Below, piece by piece: positions 23,401-34,005 of a DNA stretch of 64,000 bases. The translations under genes were made by a program, and so were the position numbers. Position 1 is the stretch's first letter, and each line of letters opens with the position of its first letter. The notes under the pieces were generated by a model that worked only from the letters and a program-made list of their open reading frames with translations, searched no databases and was not told the DNA's origin. The stretch lies in assembly GCA_007449985.2 (NCBI GenBank), contig VIIQ02000001.1:918501-982500 (forward strand), read 5' to 3'. Origin of the DNA: Desmodesmus armatus (lineage: Eukaryota; Chlorophyta; Chlorophyceae; Sphaeropleales; Scenedesmaceae).

Positions 23401-25430
23401 AGGCGCAAAACAGCACAACAGAAGTACCAATCCCTGCAGTTCTGTGTCAAGCCAGCTAACAGGCTCACCGTCATGTAGTCTGCGGCCCGTTGCTGTGTCA
23501 CATTGTACAGATCCAGCTGAGTCAGCCATGCCTCAGGTGTTGTGAAGGCAATGCCCTGCTGCTGCAGCTTGTATATGCCGCCAAACTTCCTGCCGGCCTC
23601 TTCAGAGAGCCACTTGTACCTGCAGAGCACCACACAGACCCAAGGTGGCGTGCGCATGTTGTCAAATGCGCCACATTGCCCGGTGACATGTGGGGCCATA
23701 CTCTGACACTGGCAGGGAAAGCCCCCTATGCCTGAATGCAGACACCATGCAGAGATTCTCTTTCCACAGAGCAGAACAGACCACCAACAGAGCTTTAGTC
23801 AAGGGCCAAGCCTGGCTAGGCCTCTGGCAGTGAGCCCTTGAGGGGCCTTTTCGTTGTGTGCTTTGCCGCCAAAACGAGCTCCTCTACCTCTGCATTCATG
23901 CACCCGCAACTAATGCTGCCGCCGCAGCTGCTAATGGATTTAAAGCCAGAGGGACTATCGTATGCATGGCTCACAAGGCAGGACAGACATGCTGCAGCAA
24001 GGGGCATTCAGTGGTCTACCGCACCTGAGCGGCGTGACTCCATACCGCTTGGCTACAGCCCAGAAGTCGGCAAGGGCATTGCCTGTCTGCGGCCAGCACA
24101 TATCAGAGGCACAGCACAGCACAGCACAAGCTCGAATCACCAGCAGGGCATCACTAGGGGCCCTTTGTCTCCTTCCTGATGCCACAGCTGCTAGGTCAAG
24201 CCTACCAGCACCCTTCATGTTGGTGTGTGTGCATGCACATTGTTGTTCAATGCACACCTAGTCATCTCACATCCAGGTGCCCTTTTTCTCCATCAAGGTG
24301 GGCCACTCCATGGCTGCATGGCGAACATGAGAGCCATGCAACAGCTGAACGACCAGAGCCATGCATGCAGTCACCTCTGGACCTTGCCATGCAACAACTC
24401 AGGGTCAACACTGGGGTTTCACCTGAGAGAGTACAAAGTCCTTCCCATCCCATATGCTGAAGGCTGCCCCTGTGTCATCTCCTGTGTCCAGGGTGAGGCC
24501 CATCTCCTTTGCCAGTGACAGCATGTACTCATTGGCCCCGTGGATGATGGAGGCACCCAGCTCTAGGACCTGCACCGAGGGGGGTGGGGGGAGCGGCGGG
24601 AGAGGGGGAAGGGCAAGGGGGAAAGCAACGAGACGTCTGGTATTGAGTGGCTCCGTGAATGATGGAGGCACCCAGCTCCAGGACCTGCACCAAGGGGGGG
24701 GGGGGGTAGCGGCGGCAGGGAAGGGGGAAGGCAAGGGGGAAAGAACGGAGTTGCCTGGTATTGAGTGGCTCCGTGAATGTTGTGGGTTCCAAGCTCAAGG
24801 ACCTGCAAGGTGGACGCGGGGCAAAGGGTGGGGTGTCTGGAGTGAGTGGCTCCGTGGATGATGGAGGCACCCAGCTCCAGGACCTGCACCGAGGGGGGGG
24901 GGGGATAGCGGCGGTGGCAGCTGCCTTGGCCTGTTGTGCTGCGGCAATGCATGGGCCACATGGGTGCAGTGCACCCTTGTGTGCGGTCTTGCCTGTACAC
25001 GAACTGACCAGGCCTGGCTACCAGATTCCCTGGCCTTCTCCAACATTTTCTATCCAAAGCTCACCTTGCCATCCAAGGTCACTTCTCTAGTGCGGCCACC
25101 AACGCACTCATCCCTCTCAAACCTGAGAGCAGAGGGGGTGGGGGACATGGCTCATGTTACCTGCTTCCTGTCGAGGGTGAAGCTGCAAACGGTGCCAATG
25201 GTGGTTTGCATGTAAAAATGGTTACACCTGACCTGGCTGCTTATTGTGTAAGCTATGTCAGCAATTGGTGCGACTCACAGCTCGATGTGCCAGTCAGGGT
25301 TGTCCTTGCGCAGGAAGTATGCAGCTGCTGTGCCTCCGACACCACCTCCCACTATGGCTACCTTTGTAGCGACGACTGCTGTGATCAGCAAGGGCCACAG
25401 ACAGCAGCATGCTAGAGAGATTTTGGGCAT
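14486..25430 (-). CDS. FCLY: prenylcysteine oxidase / farnesylcysteine lyase
   Basis: FAD-dependent enzyme that oxidatively cleaves farnesylcysteine to the aldehyde, cysteine and H2O2, recycling prenyl groups after protein turnover. Exons in transcript order: 25430-25279, 25122-25065, 24569-24423, 24086-24025, 23619-23469, 16328-16211, about 16190-16096, about 15919-15057 and 14708-14486. The start encodes a hydrophobic signal-like segment followed by the dinucleotide-binding KVAIVGGGVGGTAAAYFL (Gly motif at residues 28-33), then FERDECVGGRT. Later family signatures are LGASIIHGANEYML, IWDGKDFVLSQ, INRINYNQNNEQLNALAG, VYAIKEGNAALPQKL, IIATPLEGSG, WAAYPK|FQPPEKF, and LENAASAMEVAAVAAKNCAL at the C-terminus. 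A Gln/Ala-rich insertion sits in the big exon. The exon near 16190-16096 needs a one-base frame correction or a tiny intron and is the weakest part. The 7.1-kb intron between 23469 and 16328 is almost filled by a satellite array. Confidence 0.85.
16580..23170. repeat. intronic satellite array: ~355-bp monomers, 1,073-bp higher-order unit
   Basis: About 18 tandem monomers of 353, 355 and 365 bases lie in one intron of the farnesylcysteine lyase gene. The landmark GTCACGTCAC falls at 16745, 17100, 17465, 17818, 18173, 18538 and 18891, and continues in the same rhythm to 22110, 22465 and 22818 (it is mutated to CACGCCAC at 19611). From 17100 to 22464 the three monomer types repeat in fixed order as a 1,073-bp unit, five copies in all, which differ by only a few single bases. 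The outer monomers (16580-17099 and 22465-23170) are more diverged. The short reading frames in each monomer are recurrent by-products of the repetition. Nothing in the unit looks like a transposon end or a coding domain. Confidence 0.9.
24535..24915. repeat. four tandem copies of a splice-acceptor/exon-start block in the lyase gene
   Basis: Four consecutive copies (about 24539-24650, 24654-24770, 24773-24849 and 24854-24915) share the sequence of the 3' splice site and first ~26 bases of the third lyase exon, including the codons for LELGASIIHG on the minus strand, followed by a G-rich spacer. Only the left-most copy (exon 24569-24423) continues into the full exon. The others are interrupted copies upstream in the transcript. 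The unit is about 115 bases, about 80 in the third copy. Confidence 0.8.
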
Positions 25431-25741
25431 GTGATCCAGGTGTTCAGGTGGTTTGCATGCCTGTTGAGCTTGATCAGCGCTGCGATGGACAAGGTAAAAT
25501 ATTCAGCTAAATCGGTAGTCATCTGCGTGTGCCCTGATTGGCTGATCCACAGCTTTTCGCGTTCTTCAGCAAGCCATGCATGGGAATCCTTGCATGGCAG
25601 TTGGCAACTTCCAGAAGCAGCAAGCAGGCACAGCAGCAGTGCATATGCATTGCCAATGTAATAGGTAGCCCGCAGCAAGTCTCCAAGAATACATCAACCC
25701 AGCAAGGCTTCAGCTGCACAACACTGCTTCTGATCACCAAC
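25431..25741. promoter_or_regulatory. bidirectional promoter interval between FCLY and TTC1
   Basis: The two start codons (25430 minus, 25742 plus) point away from each other and are 311 bases apart, so this interval must contain both promoters and 5' UTRs. I see no clear TATA box or other named element. Confidence 0.5.
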
Positions 25742-27857
25742 ATGACCACCAGCCCAAACGACCAGGCAGACATCCTTGGGCAGTCCCAGTCCTGCACGAT
25801 AGAAGAACTGCCACCAGAGGATGACGTTGGCCCAAGCAGTGTGCTGCCCGAGGCCGCACAGGCAGGAAGCAGTGAGGGTGCAAATCCTGCAGCAGATGCG
25901 AATCATCCTGAGCAAGAGGAGGCATCAGCAGTGTCCACCAGTGATGCTGAACAGCTGCGGCAGCTTCTAGCCGACTGTGATCGTTTGAAGCAGGAAGGCA
26001 ACGCAGCTTATGCGCGAGGAGATCATGATGAAGCACTGCAGCTGTACTGGCAGGTATGCTGTCCGTGACCCGTGCTTCTGCTGTGTGTCTGCTGTCAGTG
26101 TCTGTGGTGTTGTCTATATGCAACATCATCAGAAGACACAGCATGCGTTCATGAACTCCCCAGCAGCAGCTGCGTTCGGTCTTGATGGTGTTCTGCAGGA
26201 TCTGGACACTTGCCCTTTGCCAACGCATCCTATGCAGATGCCCATTTCATAGGCTTAGGTATGCTTACTCCTTTGCATTCAGCACATGCAAAGTGCTGGC
26301 ACCACACTTGCGCTGCGCCTGCTCCCTGCACCTGCATGCATGCAGGCGATAGACCAGGCCCCAGAGGATGCACAGCAGCGGGCTGTGTACCTCTGTAATG
26401 CTGCAGCATGCTACTTGAAAAAGGAGATGTGGCAGCTGGCAGTGGAGCAGTGCACAAACGCGCTGACAATCAACGACTCCTACGTAAAGGTAAGCTGCGG
26501 TGGCTTGCGCAGCAGCTGCATGCATGTTGAGGTATGGCAGAGTGACCATGCCCAAGTCAGCAGCATCGACGCAATCAAGCTAACTTGCAGTGTAAGCACA
26601 TGCGCGCAGTGCCAATGCTGGGAGAGAAGTGGTCAGTCTCACAGCGTGGCCCTGCCACCAGCATCTGCCTTTTCTGTCCAGCTGTGACATGAACACAGCA
26701 AGGCCTGCTGGGAGCTTCAAACACAACCACGAAGCTCCACAGGTGGCACGACTTTGCATGTTTGCACGCTATTGCTCCACTGTATGTATCCTTTGTTGCT
26801 GCCTGTGCTCAATGGTACCGTGATGTGCTGTGCTGTGCTGGGATGGCTGACATGCAGGCGCTTGTGCGGCGTGCCCAGGCGCTGCAGGAAATGGACGATT
26901 TGGAACGTGCGCTTGCAGATGCTCAGAGGGTGCGCTGACTCAACTTCGACTGGCACTGTCTAGCACCTATCTGCAGAGCGTTCCCAGCATGCTTGTGGTC
27001 ACATCAGCAGCGTCAGCTCAGCGTCCGCTAGGCTCAAGTCAGTAGTTCCTGAAGGGGCCTACACAGCAGCAACAGGCCAGCTGGGGTGCACACACTACCT
27101 ACTGTGGTGGGAGGGCATGTTGTTGGACCTTCAAAGCAGTGCCTGTTCATTTTTCAAGTATCATGCCTGGCATTGAAGTCACCCTGGTCTCATCTTCACA
27201 GTTGCCATGCACAGTCACACTTCACACTTTGTCATGTTGTCGCAGGTGCTAGAGTTGGAGCCGGACAGCAGCTGGGCAGCCAAGCTGGTGCAGGAGCTGC
27301 AACCGGAGGTGCAGCAGCGGCAAGAAAAGATGAAGGAGGAAATGATGGGTGAGTTTTAGTTGCAGCTGTGCTAGTCAGCGCCCTCAGCACCCCATATCCA
27401 AGCGCAGCTGTGCCGGTCAGTGCTGTCAGCACCCCTTTTTGAAGCGCAGCTGTGCCAGTCAGTGCCTTGCAGTTGTGCCAGTCAATGCCATCAGCACCCC
27501 GTTGTGTGGTGCTGGCACGTGGATGCCAGGCCCTGGCCTCATGCTCCACTAATGGGATGATGCCAAGGTTCTAGTGCTGGCCTGCGCAATGAGAGACAGC
27601 TTTCCATGTGCATGCGTAATCAGACACTGGACGCCAAGGCGGTATGCGTGGGTTGTCTCTTGCCTTTATGTTGCACTCTCCAGAAACCCCCTGATCTCTC
27701 AGCCTTTTCGACACCCCATTGGATGTGTATGCTGCCTGCAGGGAAGTTGAAGGACTTGGGCAACAGCCTGTTGGGCAAAATCGGGCTGTCTTTGGATAAC
27801 TTCAAGGCTGAGCAGGACCCAGCAACTGGCGGGTACAGCATCAAGTTTTGTCAGTAG
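25742..27857 (+). CDS. TTC1: tetratricopeptide repeat protein 1 (TTC1) homologue
   Basis: Five exons with perfect phase: 25742-26053, 26346-26489, 26858-26929, 27246-27348 and 27742-27857, giving 248 residues. After an acidic N-terminus of about 75 residues come three TPR-type helical pairs (KQEGNAAYARGDHDEALQLY; AVYLCNAAACYLKKEMWQLA; ALVRRAQALQEMDDLERALA), then VLELEPDSSWAAKLVQEL and a conserved C-terminal tail (KLKDLGNSLLGKIGLSLDNF ... GGYSIKFCQ). That tail is the signature that separates TTC1 from other TPR co-chaperones. TTC1 in animals binds chaperones and small or heterotrimeric G proteins through its TPRs; the same adaptor role is assumed here. The start at 25742 is the in-frame ATG just before the acidic region. 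A weak minisatellite lies in the last intron. Confidence 0.88.
27362..27501. repeat. degenerate minisatellite in TTC1 intron
   Basis: About four imperfect copies of a ~45-base unit built around CAGCTGTGCC-GTCAGTGC and TCAGCACCCC lie in the last intron of the TTC1 gene. Confidence 0.6.
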
Positions 27858-28053
27858 TAGCATTGCAGCAGCAATGCTGCATCAGCCAGCTGCGGCTACT
27901 GCAGCAGTGCATAACCAGCAGGATGCATGGCTGCTGCTGTCGTTGTGGGACAAGCTCGTCGGGTCCCATAGCATGCAGGGTGTGTGGCAGCATGGTTACG
28001 GGCAGTTACAAGCGTTGACGTCACTGTGTAGGCAGTCCAGCTGGGGACGGGGG

Positions 28054-28058
28054 TGTAA
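28054..28058 (+). promoter_or_regulatory. putative TGTAA polyadenylation signal of TTC1
   Basis: TGTAA lies about 200 bases after the TTC1 stop codon at 27857, a normal distance for green-algal 3' UTRs, and about 60 bases before the converging minus-strand frame ends. Confidence 0.5.
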
Positions 28059-28120
28059 TTTCATGCAGTGAAAGCATCGGGTCACTGTCCATCAGTGATC
28101 CTCACTGTCGAAGGTAGTTG

Positions 28121-28775
28121 TTATCGTGAGTGAATGGACTCGTATGGTTGCAACTGCTGGTGACCAGAGGTCCGGTCATCCGTGTACGCCTGCACCTGAC
28201 AGTATACAGTATTGAGGTTTTTGATATCTGTTGCAGGCAAAGTCACAGCAGCCTTGCAACAGAACCCACGCTCTGAGCAGCGTGCATGCATGCAGCAAAC
28301 AAACCATTTGGACAGCTGGTCAGCTCATGGTCAGGGCATTGTGAAAGGGAGTTCCGATCTCCCACCAGTGGGGTACAAGTACTGCCAGTGAGCACCCCCC
28401 CTCCGCCGCCCTGCATGTTCCTTGGGGCATTATCTGCAACCAAGCTGGCGTCGTGGTAAGTTTCATTGATCTGTCTAAAAAAGTTTTTGGGTGCATGTAT
28501 AGAGAATGCAGGTCTGCCATTTGTGGCAGAAGGAGGCAGCTGCAGGGCAACAACACACGCTGGGGTCAGCATATGATACACTTCATAGCCAAATGCATCT
28601 GTGAGTTTCAGGGTTGTCCCTAAGAGGCGATCAGGCTATCATAGTGTGCACCATTACAGTACCTGTACCAGTGGGATCACCTCCAAATTGAAATCGTCGC
28701 CATGCATGTGTGCGGCTTACCCTGGCCTCAATAAAATAATGATTAGCGGCAATTGAATCAATTCAGATCACGGTA
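28121..28775 (-). CDS. unidentified short gene or gene fragment
   Basis: Not recognised. On the minus strand three stretches join in phase: about 28775-28663 (ANHYFIEARVSRTHAW, RRFQFGGDPTGT), 28619 to about 28386 (GTTLKLTDAFGYEVYHMLTP; FSIHAPKNFFRQINETYHDA; LVADNAPRNM) and about 28254-28121 (AAVTLPATDIKNLNTVYCQV; YTDDRTSG), ending with TAA. GT and AG borders are present (gtactg donor, CTCTTAG acceptor, GCAAG acceptor). The amino-acid mix is balanced and unlike the Ala/Gln/Cys-rich noise of this window, which argues for real coding sequence. No in-frame ATG precedes the first stretch, where an in-frame TGA lies about 15 bases upstream. It is therefore either missing a first exon or is a 5'-truncated remnant. 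It faces away from the Tyr/Lys-rich gene, about 165 bases from that gene's start. Confidence 0.4.
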
Positions 28776-28789
28776 TTAGGGTGGGGTTA

Positions 28790-28850
28790 CAATAGGACAC
28801 TATCCTAAAGTACACTGTACGCTTGCCGGTAAGTACTGTTAACTTCTTCT
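28790..28850. promoter_or_regulatory. cluster of short dyads upstream of the Tyr/Lys-rich gene
   Basis: Two small inverted repeats, TAGGA-cacta-TCCTA and GTAC-act-GTAC, lie 90-150 bases before the ATG at 28941, between two divergent genes. They may be regulator-binding sites; this is suggestive only. Confidence 0.25.
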
Positions 28851-28940
28851 CGCCGGTGGCTCCATACTAAAGCAAGCGCTGCCAGCCAACGAGGAGAAAA
28901 CAAACATCTTCAACTTCGGCTTGTAAAAACGTCAGGCAAC

Positions 28941-30977
28941 ATGAGGCGTACATTGATAGCGCTGGCCCTGCTGGGCATGGTGGCCCTAGCAGCAGCCGAG
29001 GTCAGTTTTTGGCCACCTGCTGCTGCAATACACAGGCTTCCCCAGCCAGTAGAGTGCACATCGTCACTAAGCAAGTATGTCACAGCAACTGGAAGCCTTT
29101 GTGGCCACTAAAGTGCCGTGTGTCTCTGCTCTGCCACACCATGTCCTGCTGCAGCAAAAGAGCAAGGACAAATGGCACAAGTAAGTTGGCCCAGAAACTG
29201 GTCGAGCAGTGTGCCAATCAAGTGGCCTCCTTGCAGCTGACACAAAGCAGCTTCATGAGTCTGGTTCACGTGGTCATGCATGTTATGCTGGCCGCAGCAC
29301 CTCTGCATGCTGCCAAACAAGCAATAATACACATGCAGGCATGTGTGGCTAGGCGTCATGTGCGTATGATCTTGGGGTGTGCCTCACATGCAGAGGATTG
29401 CATCACCTGCACTACTTCAGCATGTTGACACCGCAGTTTCAGGACACTCACATTTAAATACCTTCACCCCCTTCACCTACACAGGGCCGAGCCTGAATAC
29501 AAGGAGTACAAGAAGGATGACTACAAGGAGGACGAGTACAAGGACGAGTACAAGAAGCCTGAGTACAAGGATGACTACAAGAGCAAGGATGAGTACAAGT
29601 ATGAGGGCAAGGATGACTACAAGAAGTCCGAGTACAAGAAGCCTGAGTACAAGGACGAGTACAAGAGCAAGGACAGCTACAAGTATGAGAGCAAGGACAG
29701 CTACAGCAAGGATGACTACAAGAGCAAGGATGAGTACAAGTATGAGGGCAAGGATGACTACAAGAAGTCCGAGTACAAGAAGCCCGAGTACAAGGACGAG
29801 TACAAGAGCAAGGATGAGTACAAGAGCAAGGACAGCTACAGCAAGGATGACTACAAGAGCAAGGACAGCTACAAGTACGAGAGCAAGGATGACTACAAGA
29901 AGTCCGAGTACAAGAAGCCCGAGTACAAGGACGAGTACAAGAGCAAGGATGAGTACAAGAGCAAGGACAGCTACAGCAAGGATGACTACAAGAGCAAGGA
30001 CAGCTACAAGTACGAGAGCAAGGATGAGTACAAGAAGCCCGAGTACAAGAAGCCCGAGTACAAGGACGAGTACAAGAGCAAGGATGAGTACAAGAGCAAG
30101 GATGAGTACAAGAGCAAGGATGAGTACAAGTATGAGGGCAAGCCCGAGTACAAGGACAAGGACAGCTACAAGTATGAGAGCAAGGACAGCTACAACAAGC
30201 CTGAGTACAAGAGCAAGGACAGCTACAAGTACGAGGGCAAGGATGAGTACAAGAGCAAGGATGAGTACAAGTACGAGAGCAAGGACAGCTACAAGAGCAA
30301 GGATGAGTACAAGAAGCCTGAGTACAAGGATGAGTACAAGAGCAAGGACAGCTACAAGTATGAGAGCAAGGACAGCTACAGCAAGGACGAGTACAAGAAG
30401 TCCGAGTACAAGAAGCCTGAGTACAAGGATGAGTACAAGTATGAGAGCAAGGACAGCTACAAGAAGCCTGAGTACAAGGATGAGTACAAGTACGACACCA
30501 AGGACAGCTACAAGAGCAAGGACAGCTACAAGTATGACAGCAAGGACAGCTACAAGTATGACAGCAAGGACAGCTACAAGAGCAAGGATGAGTACAAGTA
30601 AGACACAGCACACATGCATGATTGTGCTTTCTGGCTGTGATCATGTGCTATCATAGCGACCAGAGCTTTGTGTTGTGCGCCTTAGCTGTCACTGCCGATT
30701 GCATGCAAGACATAGCAGTAATGAGCACGAAGGTGGAATTACGGCATTGCAGCACAGCCTCTGTGCCACAGTTGGCATTGCAAACCGCAACAACTTGCTC
30801 GCCTAAGGCAGACGGCCAGTCTGACTTTCAGTTGCACGACCCACCACCGCACCTGGACAGCACAGCTACACATGCAGCCCTAGTGTACTATGTTCAGGCA
30901 GAGACCTGACAAGCTGTGTGCCCTGCTTCGTCGCCTGTAGGCCTGCCACCCCTCCTGCCTACAGCAGCAAGCCTTAA
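28941..30977 (+). CDS. secreted Tyr/Lys-rich repetitive protein
   Basis: Four exons: 28941-29000, 29155-29180, 29485-30597 and 30941-30977; phases agree throughout and give about 411 residues. Exon 1 encodes a textbook signal peptide (MRRTLIALALLGMVALAAAE), with likely cleavage after an Ala near residue 19. The 26-base second exon gives QKSKDKWH. The third encodes about 370 residues made almost only of Lys, Tyr, Asp, Glu and Ser, with scattered Pro and Gly. Short words recur (DEYK, DDYK, KKSEYK, KKPEYK, SKDSYKYE, SKDSYSK) in longer blocks of roughly 45 residues. Acidic and basic residues look nearly balanced, and hydrophobic residues other than Tyr are absent. The end is either a TAA directly after EYK (30599-30601) or, at the same place, a consensus AA|GTAAGA donor spliced to 30941, which adds KPATPPAYSSKP. 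I know no family with this repeat. Composition suggests an extracellular matrix, wall or adhesive protein able to cross-link through Tyr. Confidence 0.75.
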
Positions 30978-32624
30978 GTGGAGCCTGCACAACCTGCTGC
31001 CACCAAAGGATGAAATGGTGAGTCATGTTGAGGGTTAAATGTCGGGCGAAGTGTGCATGGCATGCAATCCTTGCGCGGACTGCTGAAAGACACTGTGACT
31101 CAACCCAACCTTTGCGACTGAAACGATTACTGTACTGTACTGTACTGTATGAGCATTTCCTCAAATTTCATCGACGTTGCTTGTATCTGCTGCCACCCAC
31201 AGGATCGGCGCTTCCGCGGACGAAACTCCAAGGAACGAGTCGATGAGCGTCGAGCGTCGCGTGTCTTCCAGCGTGCGTTTGTTCACAGCGTTCGTGACTT
31301 TTTCTTGTTGATTCGCTTGCAAAAAAGCTCCGCCTGGCGCTTCTAGGCTTCAGCGTAAGATGGTCAGCATGACTCGTGTGTGGGCCTTGTTTGGGCTGGT
31401 CAGCGCGGCATGCCTCACTGTGTGGAGGCATGATCGTGTGTTGCCCTCTATCCAGTCTCCATGTGCAGTTTCTGCTGATTTCTTAGTATTGCTTCATTCT
31501 GTTTGGCGGGGAATTGTGTTGACATTACTGCGAGCAATTGCACGCGGTCTGGTCGGTCCAATTTCTTCAACAGGGTCGTGAGTGATGTCTAGCGCTCTGC
31601 ATGGATGTGGCCAAAGTGTGATGGGATGGTCCTGATTCTTTGGGATGTTTCTTCACACGGGTGGGGCGTTGCTTCCTGCAGGCTTGGTGCAGGCCACCTA
31701 GGGCGGGAGGCTAATGGCACCACTGGCATGCTTAGCGCAAGTTTTCTGTTCTGCTTGTGTGTGCAAGTGTGACAGCTGCCTGGGAAGGGATCAACTTTGC
31801 TTTCTTGAGCAAAGGGTATGCATACGGCACTGCAAAGTGTCTTTGAGTGTTGCACATCTTCTAAAGATTGTGAGCACCAATAACTGGCCAGCGCTGCATA
31901 AGTGCTGCCAGGTTGTGCCAACACACCCAGCCCTGCATAAGGGTTGACAAACCAATTTTGGTGATGGCCTCTGAGTCACATCAAGCGTTGAATGTGTTTC
32001 AACAGTCTAGTTGAATTCAACATTCATACACCCCGGAATAAATGGAATATTCAGAAGCTTTGTGAAGGCAATCATTGGCAACCAGCTCTGATATCTGTAT
32101 GGCATGTGCAGTGGCAGTCGGAAAAGTGAGGCCAGCAGTAAAGCATCTCATCATGCACCATATCGCCAGCAGTTTCATATTCATGATGCAGAAGCAAAAA
32201 ATCTACCTAGGTGATCAAACAGCACCACCAGACATGTCTGGGAAAGTATCGAGCCTTCCAGCGCTTGGGCCGCTTGTGGCCACGTCATAACATGTGTACA
32301 GGACATGGGACAAACACTATAGACGAAGATAAAACACTGCTCAAGGCTGCTCCTCACATGTTGCTCAGCTGATACCAAACAACACTACTGCAGCCAAAAA
32401 CTAGTGAGTTGTCTGTGCAGATACAACAAACACAGCAGCACTCCCCAAAGAGCACAGTGCTCCACTGCACCTTGTGCCAAGCAAGTTGGCTGTGATGTGT
32501 TGTAACACAAGGCTTGATGGCCATGGTGATGCATGAAAGGTCAGCCAACAACCAACAACCACACGTATGACAGTGTGCACCGTCAGCAGCAGCTGCAACA
32601 GAACGCAACGCGTGCATGTATGCC
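30978..32624. other. long intergenic region without a supported gene
   Basis: Only short reading frames without splice context were seen on either strand. 31129-31149 carries a short CTGTA/TACTG pentamer repeat. The region is less CAG-rich than the genes. It presumably contains the 3' UTRs of the two converging genes. Confidence 0.45.
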
Positions 32625-34005
32625 CTATGTGTCGAAACCATCCAGACCCCAAATGCCATCATCCATCTGTGCTACTTCAATCCTGCTATAGCCAGGCGGC
32701 ACCTTTGTGATGCAAGCACGCACTACTGCAGGCGACGTAGCCGCTGCTTTGTCCTGCTCTGGATCGCCGCTGTATTTGTACACCTCAACCTGCAGGATGC
32801 AAAGCAGAAGCGGCAGCCGCCAGCTGGGTGACAAACAGACAGCTGTTTGGGAGAAACGGTGGGGCATGCGTAATCATCATCCAGCATGATGAGCAGGGTG
32901 CTGTAGCATTGGAGCGCCTGCGAGGGGGTGAATTGAGTTGGCATGGCTGCCAGCCATGTAGCCATGCTGCCAGCAGTGCTGCATTGCTGAGGGCACATGC
33001 ACAGACAGCGACAAGCAACAGTTGCTGGCGCGCAGCTGTGGGGAGGCTGTGATGACGACAACCATTCACCAATTGCGCCCCACTGCACAGGATGGCACAA
33101 CCTACTGCTTGCAACCTGAGCCTGCAGCCTCCGCTAAGAGGTGTGGCATGTTACTGTCGTGCGCACCTCACAAATGCCGCAGTTCCCTTGCCAACACCCT
33201 GTAGGGATGGTCACTCCACAGCTGCTGGCCACCTGCACAGAAACACACAATGCTTGTAGTAATGCCTTGTGCAGTCACATACAGCGTGTCTGTGATTGTC
33301 ACAGACAGGGTGATGTTTGCGTACCAACAGCGCACAGGCACTTCACCATAGAGTGTCCTCCAGGTGCACAGCTGATGGTGCCAATTTACATTGCACAGCA
33401 ATCTGGTCAGACAATTGACAAGTTGCGACCTTGCTGCTGCTGCTCCTTCTGCTCCTTCTGCTGCTGCCCTGGTATTGCAGCTGTGCCCACGTGGCTGTGC
33501 CTCCACCAGCACAAACCTGCACTAGGTCATCTCCAGGAGCAGCCACAGCACTGACTTGGTCTTCTCTGAAGTACACTGTGACACTCTGTGCTTGAGGTAT
33601 ACAGCCCGCTCGCAATCTTGGCCTGCTGAGCTGGGGTTGCAACCTCCCTACTGTCCAGCTGAGGTGCATGCTGCTGCTGTTGCTGCCTGGTGATCCGCTG
33701 GACCACGGTGAACGAAAATACGCCCAACTGATCTTTCTGACTTGAGACTTGTTCTGTTTTGAAATGGAACAGTCGGCTGATCCTGGACACGGATTGCTTG
33801 GCGCGATCGACAAGCTTGATTGCTACAGCCTCGAGCCAGGCGTTTGTAGTGCGCTTTGGGTATGACCGTGAATCAGATAGGATGTGCATGACAAGATGAG
33901 CACGAGGTGGATTGCAGGCTGTCCCACAGCTTCTCTTGCTGGGAAAGTCTGTTCAAACTCCTGCCAGCCTGGCATGGTGCAATTTGCAACGTTGACGGCA
34001 TGCAT
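32625..34005 (-). CDS. unidentified multi-exon gene
   Basis: Not recognised. From the right, an ATG at 34005 opens MHAVNVANCTMPGWQEFEQT. The frame then moves to SRSYPKRTTNAWLEAVAIKL and FHFKTEQVSSQ (about 33880-33600), VTVYFREDQVSAVAAPGDDL (about 33590-33350), GQQLWSDHPYRVLARELRH (about 33237-33170), AQLVNGCRHHSLPTAARQQL with an Ala/Leu-rich helix (about 33090-32930), and a clear last exon, 32792-32625 (VEVYKYSGDPEQDKAA; AQMDDGIWGLDGFDT then TAG). Several borders fit GT-AG rules (TTCTGTGCAG and CCTGTGCAG acceptors, a GTGAGG donor), but phases between the first three pieces are not fully resolved, so exon limits are approximate. No domain could be named. It does not look like a transposon protein. 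Confidence 0.4.

Noticed and set aside
25161..25182. 22-base micro-exon in the lyase gene (FTLDRKQ)
   Set aside because: It has splice-like borders, but including it breaks the phase, whereas joining 25279 directly to 25122 gives IELFERDECVGGRT, the expected family sequence.
29379..30656. Long Arg/Thr/Ser-rich plus-strand reading frame and two long minus-strand frames (Cys/Pro-rich, Leu/Val-rich) over the Tyr/Lys repeat
   Set aside because: A repeat built from TACAAG/GAC/GAG/AGC codons has no stops in several frames. Only the Lys/Tyr frame joins in phase to a signal-peptide exon.
28941..30977. Dehydrin/LEA or epitope-tag interpretation of the DYK-rich protein
   Set aside because: No dehydrin K- or Y-segments are present, and the DDYK words are part of a natural repeat with introns and a signal peptide, not a vector tag.
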